A stretch of 64,000 bases of DNA from Gordionus sp. m RMFG-2023 (GCF_954871325.1 NC_088776.1:945671-1009670); one strand, 5' to 3'; shown: positions 1 through 13,250, numbered from the stretch's first letter. The notes: generated from the sequence alone by a model not told the origin. Made by a program: numbers and translations.

Positions 1-154
1 CAATTTTAATAAATAATATTGAATTATTAGTTATATACAAAATCTTTTAAATAAATGTAATGATTTTACTATTGACATTATATTTTAAAATAAAATATTA
101 AATAAATTTTTTTATATATTAAGGCATTAGTTCCTCTAATTGCGAATTTGTCAG

Positions 155-382
155 AAATTCTAGCCGAATATGAAGAAATTCTAGCCGAATATGAAGAAAT
201 CAGCATATTTAGACAGTTTCTAGATCGATCCAATTTAACATTCAAGGCAGATATTTATTATACAATCTGGGTTCCAAGTAACAGAGCCCTAGAAAATATC
301 GTAAACAATTTCCACATATATAATACTTTGCTAAATGCGAATGTGTCAATTGAGAATTTCGTTAAAATGCATATATTCCCAG
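155..382 (+). CDS. Exon of EMI/FAS1 (TGFBI/periostin-like) copy A, partial gene
   Basis: This is one coding exon, the first half of a fasciclin (FAS1) domain. It is bounded by an acceptor (ttgtcag) and a donor (cccag/gttatt), enters in phase 1 and leaves in phase 1. It is the equivalent of the exon at 52686-52862 in copy B: the two share ILAEY, the YYTIW block and the ending KMHIFPG. The FAS1 family acts in the extracellular matrix and in cell adhesion. The exon starts with a 21-base direct duplication, so the peptide reads ILAEYEE twice. It keeps about ten residues after ENIVN that copy B lacks. The following exon (GLNHEYCYY in copy B) is not found in the next 1.5 kb, where a GAAA array and a MITE lie instead, so the gene is probably broken at its 3' end. 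Upstream exons lie outside the window. Confidence 0.72.
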
Positions 383-430
383 GTTATTTTTTTTAAAAAT
401 TATCATATTTAGATTTATTAATACAAATTA

Positions 431-553
<123 letters not shown>

Positions 554-555
<2 letters not shown>

Positions 556-740
556 ACGGCTAACTCCATATTTTATCCAGAATAATATTACGCAAGGCCT
601 AAAACTTTTGCTCCATAGATGGCGCAAAAGTCCAGACATCGATTAGCGAAATCTCGCGACTTGGACGATATTATTCTGGCTAAAATATTGTGGTAGCAGT
701 TTATTATATATCGGCTCAAAACGCGCCGTTAAACAAGACT
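554..740. mobile_element. Palindromic MITE, copy 1 (left tip missing)
   Basis: Starts inside the left arm (cggctaactc, then a block like atttta-ccagaataat) and ends with the right arm (cggctcaaaac, gccgttaaacaa). It is related to the copies at 31742, 38505, 45201, 54438 and 55234. The outermost left tip, tagtgttgtt in other copies, is replaced by the GAAA array. Confidence 0.75.
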
Positions 741-1159
741 ACTTGGGAGTCATCTTAAGCGACATATTTTGGTGTTTCCAAGTCGATTAAATGTACTAAT
801 TTGTTTTAATAATTTTTTCATCTATTATGGCTTATTTTCTATCGCTAAAGTTAGTTTGCGATAATATATGTTATATACATTTGTAACGATATTGGTTTTG
901 ATAATACTATTCAGTAATGGTTTATTGCACTTGATACTACTATTTGGTAACTTTATTGTAATAATCATATAGGGGGGTTAGGGATACTGTAGGAATAACC
1001 CTTATGGAAATGTGTTCAATTCTCTTAGCGCCCCTTTGATTGGCAGAAATAGATTACTGAATAACGTAGTGTAGACTAATACTGACATAAATAGTTTAAA
1101 TGGCGGTTTTTACGGCCAACCATAATTAGTTGCTATATTACGAAGTCAGAAATCACTGC

Positions 1160-1895
1160 GTACCAGATTCTATGACATCTTTGCCTACTGTTCAGAAACG
1201 TAGAGGTAAAAGCACTAAAGGAAGGGATTCCTGTAAATATTATTTGACGGAAGATGAATATAAAATTAGGCCCAAACAAAAGAAAAAAGTTGAAAGGAAA
1301 AAATAGGGAGCATTCAGTCTCAGATGGTGCTGAAACTTTCTATGATATGGAAGATAGCCAAAAATCGAGTGAAATGTTATAAATCCTATTGATTTGTTTG
1401 TTTCTATAGATTAATTAAGTTTGACTTCTTTTGAGAATTGTCTTATAAAAATTTAAAAAATTTATATTTAATTTATTCTCGATATATTAGATAAAGACGA
1501 TAAAAAATATAAACCGAAGAAAAAAATAAAAGAGGTAATTTTCAGCATCTGAGACTGAAGAATCCTTATTTTTTCCTTTCCACTTTTTTCTTTTGATTGG
1601 GCCTAATTTTATATTCATCATCCGTCAAATAATATTTATAGGAATCCCTTCCTTTAGTGCTTTTACCTCTACGTTTCCCAACAGTAGGCAAAGATGACTT
1701 ATGCACTCTGTTTCAATAAAATGGAGTGAAATGGTATAAATCTTATTGATTTATTCGTTTCTATAGATTAATTAAGTTTGACTTCTTTTAAGAATTGTCT
1801 TATAAAAATTTAAAAAATTGATATTTTCTTTATTCTCGATATATTAGATAAAGACGATGAAAAATATAAAAATAAGAAAAAAATAAAAGAAGTAT
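1160..1895. repeat. Composite repeat: A - B - inverted A - B
   Basis: Segment A (about 1160-1345) reappears inverted at about 1540-1700. Segment B (about 1369-1535, beginning gtgaaatg) reappears in direct orientation at about 1722-1895. The two A arms share a long block that includes gggcctaattttatattcat (read on the plus strand of the second arm). The B copies share gatatattagataaagacga. The order suggests two tandem B units with one A arm flipped, or insertion of an inverted copy. Confidence 0.85.
1172..1306 (+). other. Short 44-codon reading frame in arm A of an inverted repeat
   Basis: An ATG-initiated frame encoding a very basic peptide (blocks KRRGKSTKGRDS, YYLTEDEYKI, KKKVERKK) and ending in TAG. 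The same peptide is encoded on the minus strand by the inverted arm at about 1560-1692 with only a few replacements. No family is recognised. It could be part of an old transposon gene or of a host gene exon that was duplicated. Whether it is expressed cannot be judged. Confidence 0.4.
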
Positions 1896-1929
1896 GGACT
1901 AGATTTGCCAACATCTAATAATTTTCAAA

Positions 1930-4900
1930 TTAAGATAATCATAGAAACAAAAGTGCAAAAGCCAAATAAACAGAAATTCAAAAAAAATAGAAACAGAAAT
2001 ACCAAATTTATCGAAACAGAAGTTACAAATGAATAGAAATAGAAATTAAAAACCATCGACAGCTCCAAATCCATAGAAACAGAAATTCCCAATCCATCCA
2101 AACAAAAACATAAGCTATAGAAACAGAAATTGAAAAACCATCAAAACAGAAATTCCACAATTTATCGAAACAGAAGTTACAAAGCCATAGAAACATAAAT
2201 ACAAAACCATCAAAACAAATCAAAAGACATAGAAACATAAAATCAAAAACCATCGAAACAGAAATATTCAAATTTATTGAAACAGAAGTTCCATATCCAT
2301 AGAAAAAGAAATACAAAACCATTGAAACAGTTCCAAATCCATAGAAACAGATATTCCACATCCATCCAAACAAATCAAAAGACGATAGAAACATAAATTC
2401 AAAAACCATCGAAAGAGAAATTCCAAATTTATCGAAACAGAAGTTACAAATCCATAGAAACAGAAATACAAAACCATCAAAACCGTTTCAAATCCATAGA
2501 AACAGAAATTCCACATCCATCCAAACAAATCAAAAGACATAGAAACATAAATTCAAAAACCATCGAAAGAGAAATTCCAAATTTATCGAAACAGAAGTTA
2601 CAAATCCATAGAAACAGAAATACAAAACCATCAAAACAGTTTCAAATCCTTAGAAACAGAAATTCCACACCCATCCAAACAAATCAAAAGAGATAGAAAC
2701 ATAAATTCAAAAACCATCGAAAGAGAAATTCCAAATTTATCGAAACAGAAGTTACAAATCCATAGAAACAGAAATACAAAACCATCAAAACAGTTTCAAA
2801 TCCATAGAAACAGAAATTCCACACCCATCCAAACAAATCAAAAGAGATAGAAATATAAATTCAAAAACCATCGATATAGAAATTCCAAATTTATCAAAAC
2901 AGAAATACAAAACCATCAAAACAGTTCCAAATCCATAGAAACAGAAATTCCACACCCATCCAAACAAATCAAAAGACATAGAAACATTAATTCAAAAACC
3001 ATCGAAACAGAAATTCCAAATTTATCGAAACAGAAGTTACAAAGCCATAGAAACATAAATACAAAACCATCAAAACAAATCAAAAGACATAGAAACATAA
3101 ATTCAAAAACCATCGAAAGAGAAATTCCAAATTTATCGAAACAGAAGTTACAAATCCATGGAAACAGAAATACAAAACCATCAAAAAAGTTTCAAATCCT
3201 TAGAAACAGAAATTCCACACCCATCCAAACAAATCAAAAGAGATAGAAACATAAATTCAAAAACCATCGAAAGAGAAATTCCAAATTTATCGAAACAGAA
3301 GTTACAAATCCATACAAACAGAAATACAAAACCATCAAAACCGTTTCAAATCCATAGAAACAGAAATTCCACACCCATCCAAACAAATCAAAAGAGATAG
3401 AAATATAAATTCAAAAACCATCGAAAGATAAATTCCAAATTTATCGAAACAGAAGTTACAAATCCATAGAAACAGAAATACAAAACCATCAAAACCGTTT
3501 CAAATCCATAGAAACAGAAATTCCACACCCATCCAAACAAATCAAAAGAGATAGAAATATAAATTCAAAAACCATCGAAAGAGAAATTCCAAATTTATCG
3601 AAACAGAAGTTACAAATCCATAGAAACAGAAATACAAAACCATCAAAACCGTTTCAAATCCATAGAAACAGAAATTCCACACCCATCTAAACAAATCAAA
3701 AGAGATAGAAATATAAATTCAAAAACCATCGAAAGAGAAATTCCAAATTTATCGAAACAGAAGTTACAAATCCATAGAAACAGAAATACAAAACCATCAA
3801 AACCGTTTCAAATCCATAGAAACAGAAATTCCACACCCATCCAAACAAATCAAAAGAGATAGAAATATAAATTCAAAAACCATCGAAAGAGAAATTCCAA
3901 ATTTATCGAAACAGAAGTTACAAATCCATAGAAACAGAAATACAAAACCATCAAAACAGTTTCAAATCCATAGAAACAGAAATTCCACACCCATCCAAAC
4001 AAATCAAAAGAGATAGAAACATAAATTCAAAAACCATCGAAAGAGAAATTCCAAATTTATCGAAACAGAAGTTACAAATCCATAGAAACAGAAATACAAA
4101 ACCATCAAAACAGTTTCAAATCCATAGAAACAGAAATTCCACACCCATCCAAACAAATCAAAAGAGATAGAAACATAAATTCAAAAACCATCGAAACAGA
4201 AATTCCAAATTTATCGAAACAGAAGTTCCAAATCCATAGAAACAGAAATACAAAACCATCAAAACAGTTTCAAATCCATAGAAACAGAAATTCCACATCC
4301 ATCCAAACAAATCAAAAGACATAGAAACATTAATTCAAAAACCATCGAAACAGAAATTCCAAATTTATCGAAACAGAAGTTCCAAATCCATAGAAACAGA
4401 AATACAAAACCATCAAAACCGTTTCAAATCCATAGAAACAGAAATTCCACACCCATCCAAACAAATCAAAAGAGATAGAAATATAAATTCAAAAACCATC
4501 GAAAGAGAAATTCCAAATTTATCGAAACAGAAGTTACAAATCCATAGAAACAGAAATACAAAACCATCAAAAAAGTTTCAAATCCTTAGAAACAGAAATT
4601 CCACACCCATCCAAACAAATCAAAAGAGATAGAAACATAAATTCAAAAACCATCGAAAGAGAAATTCCAAATTTATCGAAACAGAAGTTACAAATCCATG
4701 GAAACAGAAATACAAAACCATCAAAACCGTTTCAAATCCATAGAAACAGAAATTCCACACCCATCCAAACAAATCAAAAGAGATAGAAATATAAATTCAA
4801 AAATCATCTATATGAAATTCCAAATTTATCAAAACAGAAATACAAAACCATCAAAACAGTTCCAAATCCATAGAAACAGAAATTCCACATCCATCCAAAC

Positions 4901-6475
4901 AAATCAAAAGACATAGAAACATTAATTCAAAAACCATCGAAACAGAAATTCCAAATTTATCGAAACAGAAGTTCCAAATCCATAGAAACAGAAATTCAAA
5001 ATTCATGAACAGAAATTCCAAATCTATCGAAACAGAAATTCCAATCCATCGAAGCAGAAATTCCAATCCATCGAAGCAGAAAATCCTAATCCCTAGAAAC
5101 AGAAATTCAAAAGCTATTGAAATAGAAATTCAAAAGCAATCGAAACAGAAGTTTCAAATCCATAGAAACAAAATTCAAAACCATCGAAACAGTTCCAAAT
5201 CCATAGAAACAGAAATTCCAAATCCATCCAAACAAAAATTCAAAAGCCATCAAAACATTTCCAAATCCATCTAAACAGAAGTTCCCAAATCCATAGAAAC
5301 AGAAACCCAACGAAACAGAAGTTCCAAATCCATAGAAACAGAAATTCAAAATTCGTGAACAGAAATTCCAAATCCATCTATTCAAAAATTCAAAAGCCAT
5401 TGAAATAGAAATTCAAAAGCAATCGAAACAGAAGTTTTAAATCCATAGAAACAAAAATTCAAAACCATCGAAACAGTTCCAAATCCATAGAAACAGAAAT
5501 TCCATATCCATCCAAACAAAAATTCAAAAGCCATCAAAACATTTCCAAATCCATCTAAACAGAAGTTTCCAAATCCATAGAAACAGAAACCCAACGAAAC
5601 AGAAGTTCCAAATCCATAGAAACAGAAATTCAAAATTCATGTACAGAAATTCCAAATCTATCGAAACAGAAATTCCAATCCATCGAAGCAGAAAATCCTA
5701 ATCCCTAGAAACAGAAATTCAAAAGCTATTGAAATAGAAATTCAAAAGCAATCGAAACAGAAGTTTCAAATCCATAGAAACAAAATTCAAAACCATCGAA
5801 ACAGTTCCAAATCCATAGAAACAGAAATTCCAAATCCATCCAAACAAAAATTCAAAAGCCATCAAAACATTTCCAAATCCATCTAAACAGAAGTTCCCAA
5901 ATCCATAGAAACAGAAGTTCCAAATCCATAGAAACAGAAATTCAAAATTCATAAACTGAAATTCCAAATCCATCTATACAAAAATTCAAAAGCCATTGAA
6001 ATAGATATTCAAAAGCAATCGAAACAGAAGTTTCAAATCCATAGAAACAAAAATTCAAAACCATCGAAACAGTTCCAAATCCATAGAAACAGAAATTCCA
6101 AATCCATCCAAACAAAAATTCAAAAGCCATCAAAACATTTCCAAATCCATCTAAACAGAAGTTCCCAAATCCATAGAAACAGAAACCCAACGAAACAGAA
6201 GTTCCAAATCCATAGAAACAGAAATTCAAAATTCATGAACAAAAATTCCAAATCCATCGAAAAAGAAATTCCAATCCATCGAAGCAGAAAATCCTAATCC
6301 CTAGAAAAGAAATTCAAAATCCATGAACAGAAAATCCAAATCCATTGAATTCCAAATCCATAGAAACATTTAAACAGAAATTTAAAACCCAAAGAAACAG
6401 AAGTTCCAAATCCATCGAAATAGAAATTCCAAATCTATTGAAACAGAAATGCAAACTTTAACTTCCAAACCATCG
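1930..6475. repeat. Satellite of about 22-bp monomers with a 154-bp higher-order repeat
   Basis: About 4.5 kb of variants of a roughly 22-bp unit (typical form: aacagaaattccaaatccat). In the first part seven monomers form a higher-order unit. The landmark 'acaccc' occurs at 3217, 3371, 3525, 3679 and 3833, each exactly 154 bases apart, which is 7 x 22. From about 4.95 kb the pattern changes to a second set of variants (aaaagccatcaaaacatttc and similar) with longer, irregular spacing of roughly 270-330 bases. Open frames occur on both strands because the unit has few stops. They are low-complexity and are not taken as genes. Confidence 0.95.
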
Positions 6476-7600
6476 TAACCTCATCAACCAAGAGCAATGC
6501 GACCTGATCAACAAATTTAATAAATAAGAATATTTTTAAAATTAAAAAACCGCTTAGTGATAGCAATATTGTCATAAAAACTTATTATTTATTAAAATCC
6601 GATCTAATTTCCTTACAGCTATTTAAATTGGAAGGTATTTTAAAGTTGATTATTTTACAATCCAGAACGGTGAGTTTGAAACCCTTGTCATTTAAATAAT
6701 TTTAAGCTAATTTAGATTGGCATTAAAAAAAATCTTTCAACATTCAGCTTTGCGTTTATATTATTCTTAATTTTGACAAATTACATTAACTAGCTTAAAA
6801 TTATAAATTTTTGTTCTCGGCGTGAATTATAAAAATGAGATAAACCTTCATTATCTGATTTAAATTTATAAAAATTTATCCGCAAAAAATTTCCATAATA
6901 GTATAGAACATTTATGAATTCTGTTAATATACATATATACAGGTATTATATTTTTGTCATTATAATTACAGAAATTCTAAAGCCCAGAAGTACAAAAGCC
7001 ATTGAAACAGAAAATCAAAAGGCATCGAAACAGAAGTTCCAAATCCATCGAAACAGAAATTTAAAAGACATCAAATAGAAGTGCGAACTAAATTTTAACT
7101 TCCAAACCATCGTAACCTCACCACCCATGAGACCTGATCAATAAATTTAATAAATTTACATTTTTTTAATATTAAAAAACCGCTTATTGATAGCAATATT
7201 GTCATAAAAACTTATTATTTATTAAAATCCAATCTACTTTCCATACAGCTATTAAAATTGGAAGGTATTTTAAAGCTTTGATTATTTTACAATCCAGAAC
7301 GGTGTGTTTGAAACCCTTGTCATTAAATAATTTTAAGCTAATTTATTGGCTTTAAAAAAAATCTTTCAACATTCAGCTTTGCGTTTATATTATTCGTAAT
7401 TTTGACAAATTACATTTCAATTTAAAAATAAAAAAACTAGCTTAAAATTATAAATTTTTGTTCTCGGCGTGATTTTAAAAATGAGATAAACCTTCATTAT
7501 CTGATTTAAATTTATAAAAATTTATCCGCCTTTATATTATAGAACATTTATTTAATATTCACATACATATATACTGGAAATAAAAATTGCTGTTATATTT
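6455..7600. repeat. Tandem duplication of about 0.5 kb with satellite remnants between
   Basis: The block from about 6455 (aacttccaaaccatcgtaac) to about 6950 recurs at about 7095-7570 with small differences. The two share the run from gatagcaatattgtcataaa through ttgttctcggcgtga. Between them (6960-7085) lies a short stretch of the 22-bp satellite. The duplicated unit therefore includes the end of the satellite array. No coding sequence is seen. Confidence 0.88.
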
Positions 7601-10600
7601 TTATCATTAAAATTATCTAAATGATTCAGTATCATATCGATTGGCACTCTAGATATATATATATTAAAGAATAAAATTTATAATTTTGCATAAATTCGTC
7701 ATTTGATGTAGTAATATTATTAATGATTAACAAAAGTAATAGTAATAATATATAGAATTTTTGGTTAAATAATATATTTCTCTCAATTTACGTAATTAGC
7801 TATAAAATATAATAATATTTATCGGAGTTGATAATTTTAAATCTTATATTTTATTTTCTGATATTTATTTTAAAAATTTATTAATAATTATGATATTATT
7901 CTTTAATCAAATATTTTTGAAATAATTGAAATAAAATTATTTTCTGATATCATTTTCTTGGGTTTGAAATGCATTTAATGGCTAAAGACATTAGAGATGG
8001 TTAGGGATAAAAATAATTCGTTATTCCGGGAAGAAAACATCAATGAGAAAACATAATCTATTTTTAATTCAAAATCATATATTTTTATCAAAAAGTTTAA
8101 TTTATATTAAATGAGCTATCAAAATATTTATATCTTTTATTAGCCTTTAAAAGTAATAAATTTTCTATAGAATCTAACAAACATCCATGCCTCTCCCCTA
8201 AGACTTGTTTTTGCAATACTAAATAAGCGTTCCATAGGAGCACTAGAGGGGAGCGGGATATTGTATTTTATGAAGATATTTTTTAATTCAGCTATAAAAA
8301 AGTAGGTTGAACAAGTAATGAGTAAATTATACTAAAATATATTTTAAAAAGAAGCTCAAAACTATAATGAATTGCCCAAAAATAATTATAAGAACCATTT
8401 AAAAAATATTATTCTAAAGTTAAAAAAATAAAGTTATCAGTTCGTAAAGAAAGATTTTTTACTTTTAGATGAATTTTAAGAATAAAGCTGCTCACTTAAA
8501 AATGAAATACTTTTAATTAAACACAAAAGGCATTTTGCCCTTAAATTTGTTTGAACATTTTCATCAACATCTTTTAGAAGTTTAAAATATTTTTTGTATG
8601 ATGGAAATGGAAATTCGATTTCTTCTTCTATGATCTCTAAATCCATAATATCGAAAACTATTTTTTATTATAATATATCTATAAAATGAATATTAATATT
8701 CACAAAATTTTCAATATAAAAATTAAAAACTTGATGTTTAATATTTAAAAAGATTACAAGAAAAACCAAATATAAAACTCGGCTCAACAGTTAATAATGG
8801 TTAAATTTAAATAAAATATAATTTCGTTTTTATCGAATTTTAATTAACAAATATTACTAATATTTAAAAAATAATTTAATTTATACTATAAATTTAAAGG
8901 AGCGGTTCCAGGCCTAAAAGGATCTAGCACCCGCTCTCGCTTCCCATTTTTAAAAAGGAGGGGCGCTTCAGGAGCGTTGCTTCTATAGCTCCGCTCCTTA
9001 ACAACTCTGCTTATATCCAAAAAATAAATCTAAACATTAAAAAAATTATAAAAAGTGATATTAAATATTGAGCGTCGCATTTTTGAATATGCTCAATCAT
9101 ATTTTTTATAATAATATACCTAAAACCATTTAGCCCATCATTTTTGGAACCCGCTTACATCAGACCTATTGCAATAGAATCGCACTTCCGGCGAATAATT
9201 TCTATTTGCTCCAATATAAAATAACCCATCCAACCTACTACAACCTAACCAACCTAGGATTTAATGTTCTTGGAAGTTGTAAGGCTGCATCTCATTCGAC
9301 AAGTGTCATCCTCCATAATACACATTAACAATGCATCCTCAAAATAAATCTACAAAATGCCTTCAGTTCACTTAGAAAGGAACATTTTATACCCTCTTTC
9401 TGTTAAATATTTCCCAGATTATTCAAAATACATTTCAGCATGTTACAACCAATCCACTTTTACAGAACTGTTGCTAAACTCTAATAAGTGTGAATTATAA
9501 TCCCCTTAAAATTTTATTGTAGTTGACAAAACTAGCTTTACCCACCTATGTTCATCCATTGGAGGGGAAAAGGCTGTATTTCATTTTAAAGATGTATTAC
9601 TTGCCAAATTCAATAGATTGAAAAATATTTTAATACATTTATCTGCTCATCAGGCTCTTTATTTACTTAATTTTTTTTATTTATTTCAAAGATTCTACAA
9701 AGCTTTTGTTCTTCAACAATTTTCACATCCCCTGAATATTATTAGACCTAAAAGTTCTAAAAAAATACTCTCGAATCTATTTTAAATATCAAATTCTCAT
9801 CACTCTCCTGGATGCAAGCTACCCTACCACCAAAGCTCCAATATCCTTGAGCATTTCAGCAGTTGCTAAATTTCGATACACACAAGAGACTTGGATATTA
9901 TTGATCTATATTATACCGCAGCATTAGACCCCTGGAGCAAAAATGACCCGAACCGCTCATAGCCAAATCTATAAGACAAAGAAACTGGTACCATTGATAC
10001 AGCAAAACGTCAAATACCTACAATTCAAAGCTGTTCAAAGAAAATCCCCATCGCTCTTTCTCCATATAAACCTAACCCCAAGTACACAGAATTACAACAT
10101 TAGGCTGCGAAATCGTAACGGCTACATCATGTATCCTGTTTGATATTCATATATATAGTTTTGGACACCACCCCCTACACTGTCGTTTTTAAAAAAAATC
10201 CAATTATCAATAGAATATTGAAATCCACCAATATCTTATCTTCACTGGAACCCTCTGGCCTCATCCTTGATAATTAAACCAAATCGGATGGAATGACGCT
10301 AGTCTTGGAACGAAGGTTTACATCGCTTGGGACTAATACGTGCGTAGATCGGTTTTGCCAGATCTTTTTCCGCCAACTCCATCACGAAAAGGAAAAATAT
10401 ATAGACACCTTTAATAATGTTTTGTTTGTTCCCATAGTCTCTGACACCACATTTTTTAATATAAAAGTAATTTTACATAAAAAGAGCTAGGGAATGTTAC
10501 CTTGTTTTTTTGGATGTCAGAAATAGGAATTAGTCGGAATTTAAATATAAGGAAGATTTCTTTATTATATCAATTAGATGTAAAAATCTGTTACTATATT

Positions 10601-10750
10601 TATAATATATAAAATTAACTGATAATGATTTATCATGTAAAATAATTTTTTTTATAGATACAACTTAAATCAATTATATTTTTACAACTTATAATACATA
10701 ATTATAATATTATATATCGATCGCCTTAAACCAATGACATATATAATACA
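7600..10750. other. Non-coding AT-rich stretch, no gene recognised
   Basis: Mostly AT-rich with frequent stops. From about 9140 to 10500 the base composition is less AT-rich, and two short frames occur (9943-10143 and 10293-10490). Neither resembles a family I know. A GC-richer patch at about 8900-9000 (gagcgg, ccgctcc motifs) looks like the tip of a non-autonomous DNA transposon but has no second end that I can see. Confidence 0.5.
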
Positions 10751-10753
10751 CCT

Positions 10754-11042
10754 AGACTGACGATTCATATCATTAAAATGCATTTTTAAGCGTCGTTGAA
10801 TGCAAATCAGCTAGACCCGCCATTTTGGTAACCCATATGATAATTATTCTCAAGTTAAAAACTACTATTAAATTGATAACTCGCTTCCTTATTATCTCGA
10901 TGAACAGGTAATTCAATAAAGTTTGCATCAGGTACAGGAATAAATTAGGCTCTCGTTTAAAATTTTAATAATGTTTAACTAAGATGGCGTCCCCAGCTGA
11001 TTTGCCTTGATGTACAGTCTTAATGAATGAATGGTCAGTCTT
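10754..11042. mobile_element. MITE with long terminal inverted repeats
   Basis: The left end (agactgacgattcat, later gcaaatcagct, then gccatttt) is matched inverted by the right end (gccatctt, cagctgatttgcc, then atgaatggtcagtct). The arms are about 80 bases, the whole element is about 0.29 kb, and it has no coding capacity. A TA lies just outside the left tip. A two-base target duplication is possible but not certain. Confidence 0.75.
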
Positions 11043-11229
11043 ATATTATATATATCATTTCTAAAATGAAAAAATTATCTTTATATATATAAAAGGCTTA
11101 AAATATGCAAATTTAGTCAATAGTATTCTTTTAAAAAAATATCGTCCAATAAAAATCATAACATATAAATTAATTACTGATCATAGTGGATTATATTTTG
11201 CTTAAACACCCCATACAGTAAATTAATTT

Positions 11230-11445
11230 TTATATTTTTTTTGAATTTTGCAACACTATAATATCCACAATTTAATACCAATTCAATGTGTTTATTTTTT
11301 ATTATATGATTTTAGCAAAGAATTTAAATTTATTTATGATACTACATTTATTCTTATAAATTATACAAAAAAATAAGTTGAATTCATGAATAATAAAGAT
11401 TATATATTGATGAAATAAAATAAAAAATTTATTGTTTTATAATTT
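11230..11445. repeat. Direct repeat, copy 1 of 2 (partner at about 13030-13250)
   Basis: About 215 bases beginning near ttgaattttgcaacactata and ending near aaatttattg. They recur almost unchanged 1.8 kb downstream at about 13030-13250. Between the two copies lie the 86-bp minisatellite and Helitron-like terminal sequence. No gene is seen. Confidence 0.88.
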
Positions 11446-12129
11446 TTTAATACGTTAATTATTTCTTTTTCTTTGATCTTTTTTAATATCAATTCAATGT
11501 GTTTAATTTTTTGTACTGTGTAAATTTATAACATATAAATTAATTATTGATCATAGTGGATTATATTTTTGTTAATATATTATGTAATACTCTATTTCAT
11601 TTTTAATTATTGGAGGTTTTTCCTATTCAAAATGAAAGTTATTCTTAATTAGATTTACCTTATATTAACAAATTCCTACGAGTCTAAGTTATGTTAAATT
11701 TTAATCTACATATTAATTAGCTCCATCTAAAATAGCATTATATGTGAATCTCCATTATTAAGCGAACCTACGAATAAAATTCATAATATTGAACCAACAT
11801 TAAACTTAATCGAAACACAATTAAACACATAAACAGCTATATTAAATTATACATAATTAATATATATATTTATTTTACAGCTTTATTTTACGAGCAAATC
11901 GAGTTTAACCATCATAGACACTTTACACAATTTATTTGCAGACTAGCTAATAACCCGTGGCTATAATCAAGCAAAACCATCAAAGATACTGTACCATTGT
12001 ACGATCATCATTATCAGTATTTTATTTTTTATACTTTCAATTTGCACCATTTAAATCAGGGAATTTACACAAAGACCACATAGAGCACATCAAAGATATG
12101 ATACCATCAACATCAGTAAATTTAATTAA

Positions 12130-12765
12130 ATAAAAATGTGCTTTATAAATTTAAAGTATTGTGTAACATTGCAAATATGCTGAGAATCTTTTTTAATATA
12201 TTTTTTTGTGCTTTAAAAATTTTAAAATATTGTGTAACAACTAATATGCTGAGAATCTTTTTTAATATCAATTCAATGTGTTTACTTTTTTGTGCTGTAT
12301 AAATTTTAAAGTATTGTGTAACATTGCTAAATTTGCTGAGAATATTTTTTAATATCAATTCAATGTGTTTATTTTTTTGTGCTGTATAAATTTAAAGTAT
12401 TGTGTAACATTACTAATATGCTGAGAATCTTTTTTAATATCAATTCAATGTGTTTACTTTTTGGTGCTGTTATAAATTTAAAGTATAGTGTAACATTGCT
12501 AAACATGCTGAGAATCTTTTTTAATATCAATTCAATGTGTTTACTTTTTTGTGCTTTAATAATTTAACAATATAGTGTAACATTACTAATATGCTGAGAA
12601 TCTTTTTTAATATCAATTCAATGTGTTTACTTTTTTGTGCTGTATAAATTTAAAGTATTGTGTAACATTGCTAAATATGATGAGGATCTTATTTAATATC
12701 AATTCAATGTGTTTACTTTTTATATAATTAAATACATATGATTTTAGCAAAACCAAAAGATGTTT
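12130..12765. repeat. Minisatellite, about 86-bp period
   Basis: The landmark gagaatctt (or a close variant) occurs at 12182, 12251, 12338, 12423, 12510, 12596 and 12682, spaced mostly 85-87 bases after a shorter first unit. Each unit also holds tcaattcaatgtgttta and ttgtgctgtataaattt. Single degenerate units occur at about 11470 and 12900. The array lies just upstream of the Helitron coding region and may be part of that element. Confidence 0.92.
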
Positions 12766-13029
12766 TTTATATTACCTAAAATCAATCAAAATCAAGAAGA
12801 ATATTGCTTCAACATCTTTATTGATTTATAATTTTTTGATATGTTGATTATTTCTTTTTCTTTGACTTTTTGTACTGTGTAAATTTATTGTGTAACATTG
12901 CTAAATATACTGATAATCTTTTTTAATATCAATTCAATGCGTTTACTTTTTTGTGCTGTGTAAATTTAAAGTATTGTTTAACATTAACCAAAAGAAGCTT
13001 TTTATATTACCTAAAATCAATTAAACAAG

Positions 13030-13250
13030 AAGAAAATTTTTATATTTTTTTTGAATTTTGCAACACTATAATATCCACAATTTAATACCAATTTTATGTG
13101 TTTATTTTTTATTATATGATTTTAGCAAAGAATTTAAATTTATTTATGATATTACATTTATTCTTTTAAATTATACAAAAAAATAAGTTGAATTCATGAA
13201 TAATAAAGATTATACATTGATGATATAAAATAAATTTTTTATTGGTTTAT
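13030..13250. repeat. Direct repeat, copy 2 of 2
   Basis: Near-identical to about 11230-11445, including the block caacactataatatccacaa. The pair encloses the minisatellite. Confidence 0.88.

Noticed and set aside
2023-6229. Many overlapping open frames of 60-130 codons on both strands across the satellite
   Set aside because: They follow the 22-bp repeat, give low-complexity peptides, and have no splice or family support.
9943-10490. Two short frames (66 and 65 codons) in a less AT-rich stretch
   Set aside because: No recognisable motif, no splice context and no codon pattern that sets them apart from chance. Left as unexplained sequence.
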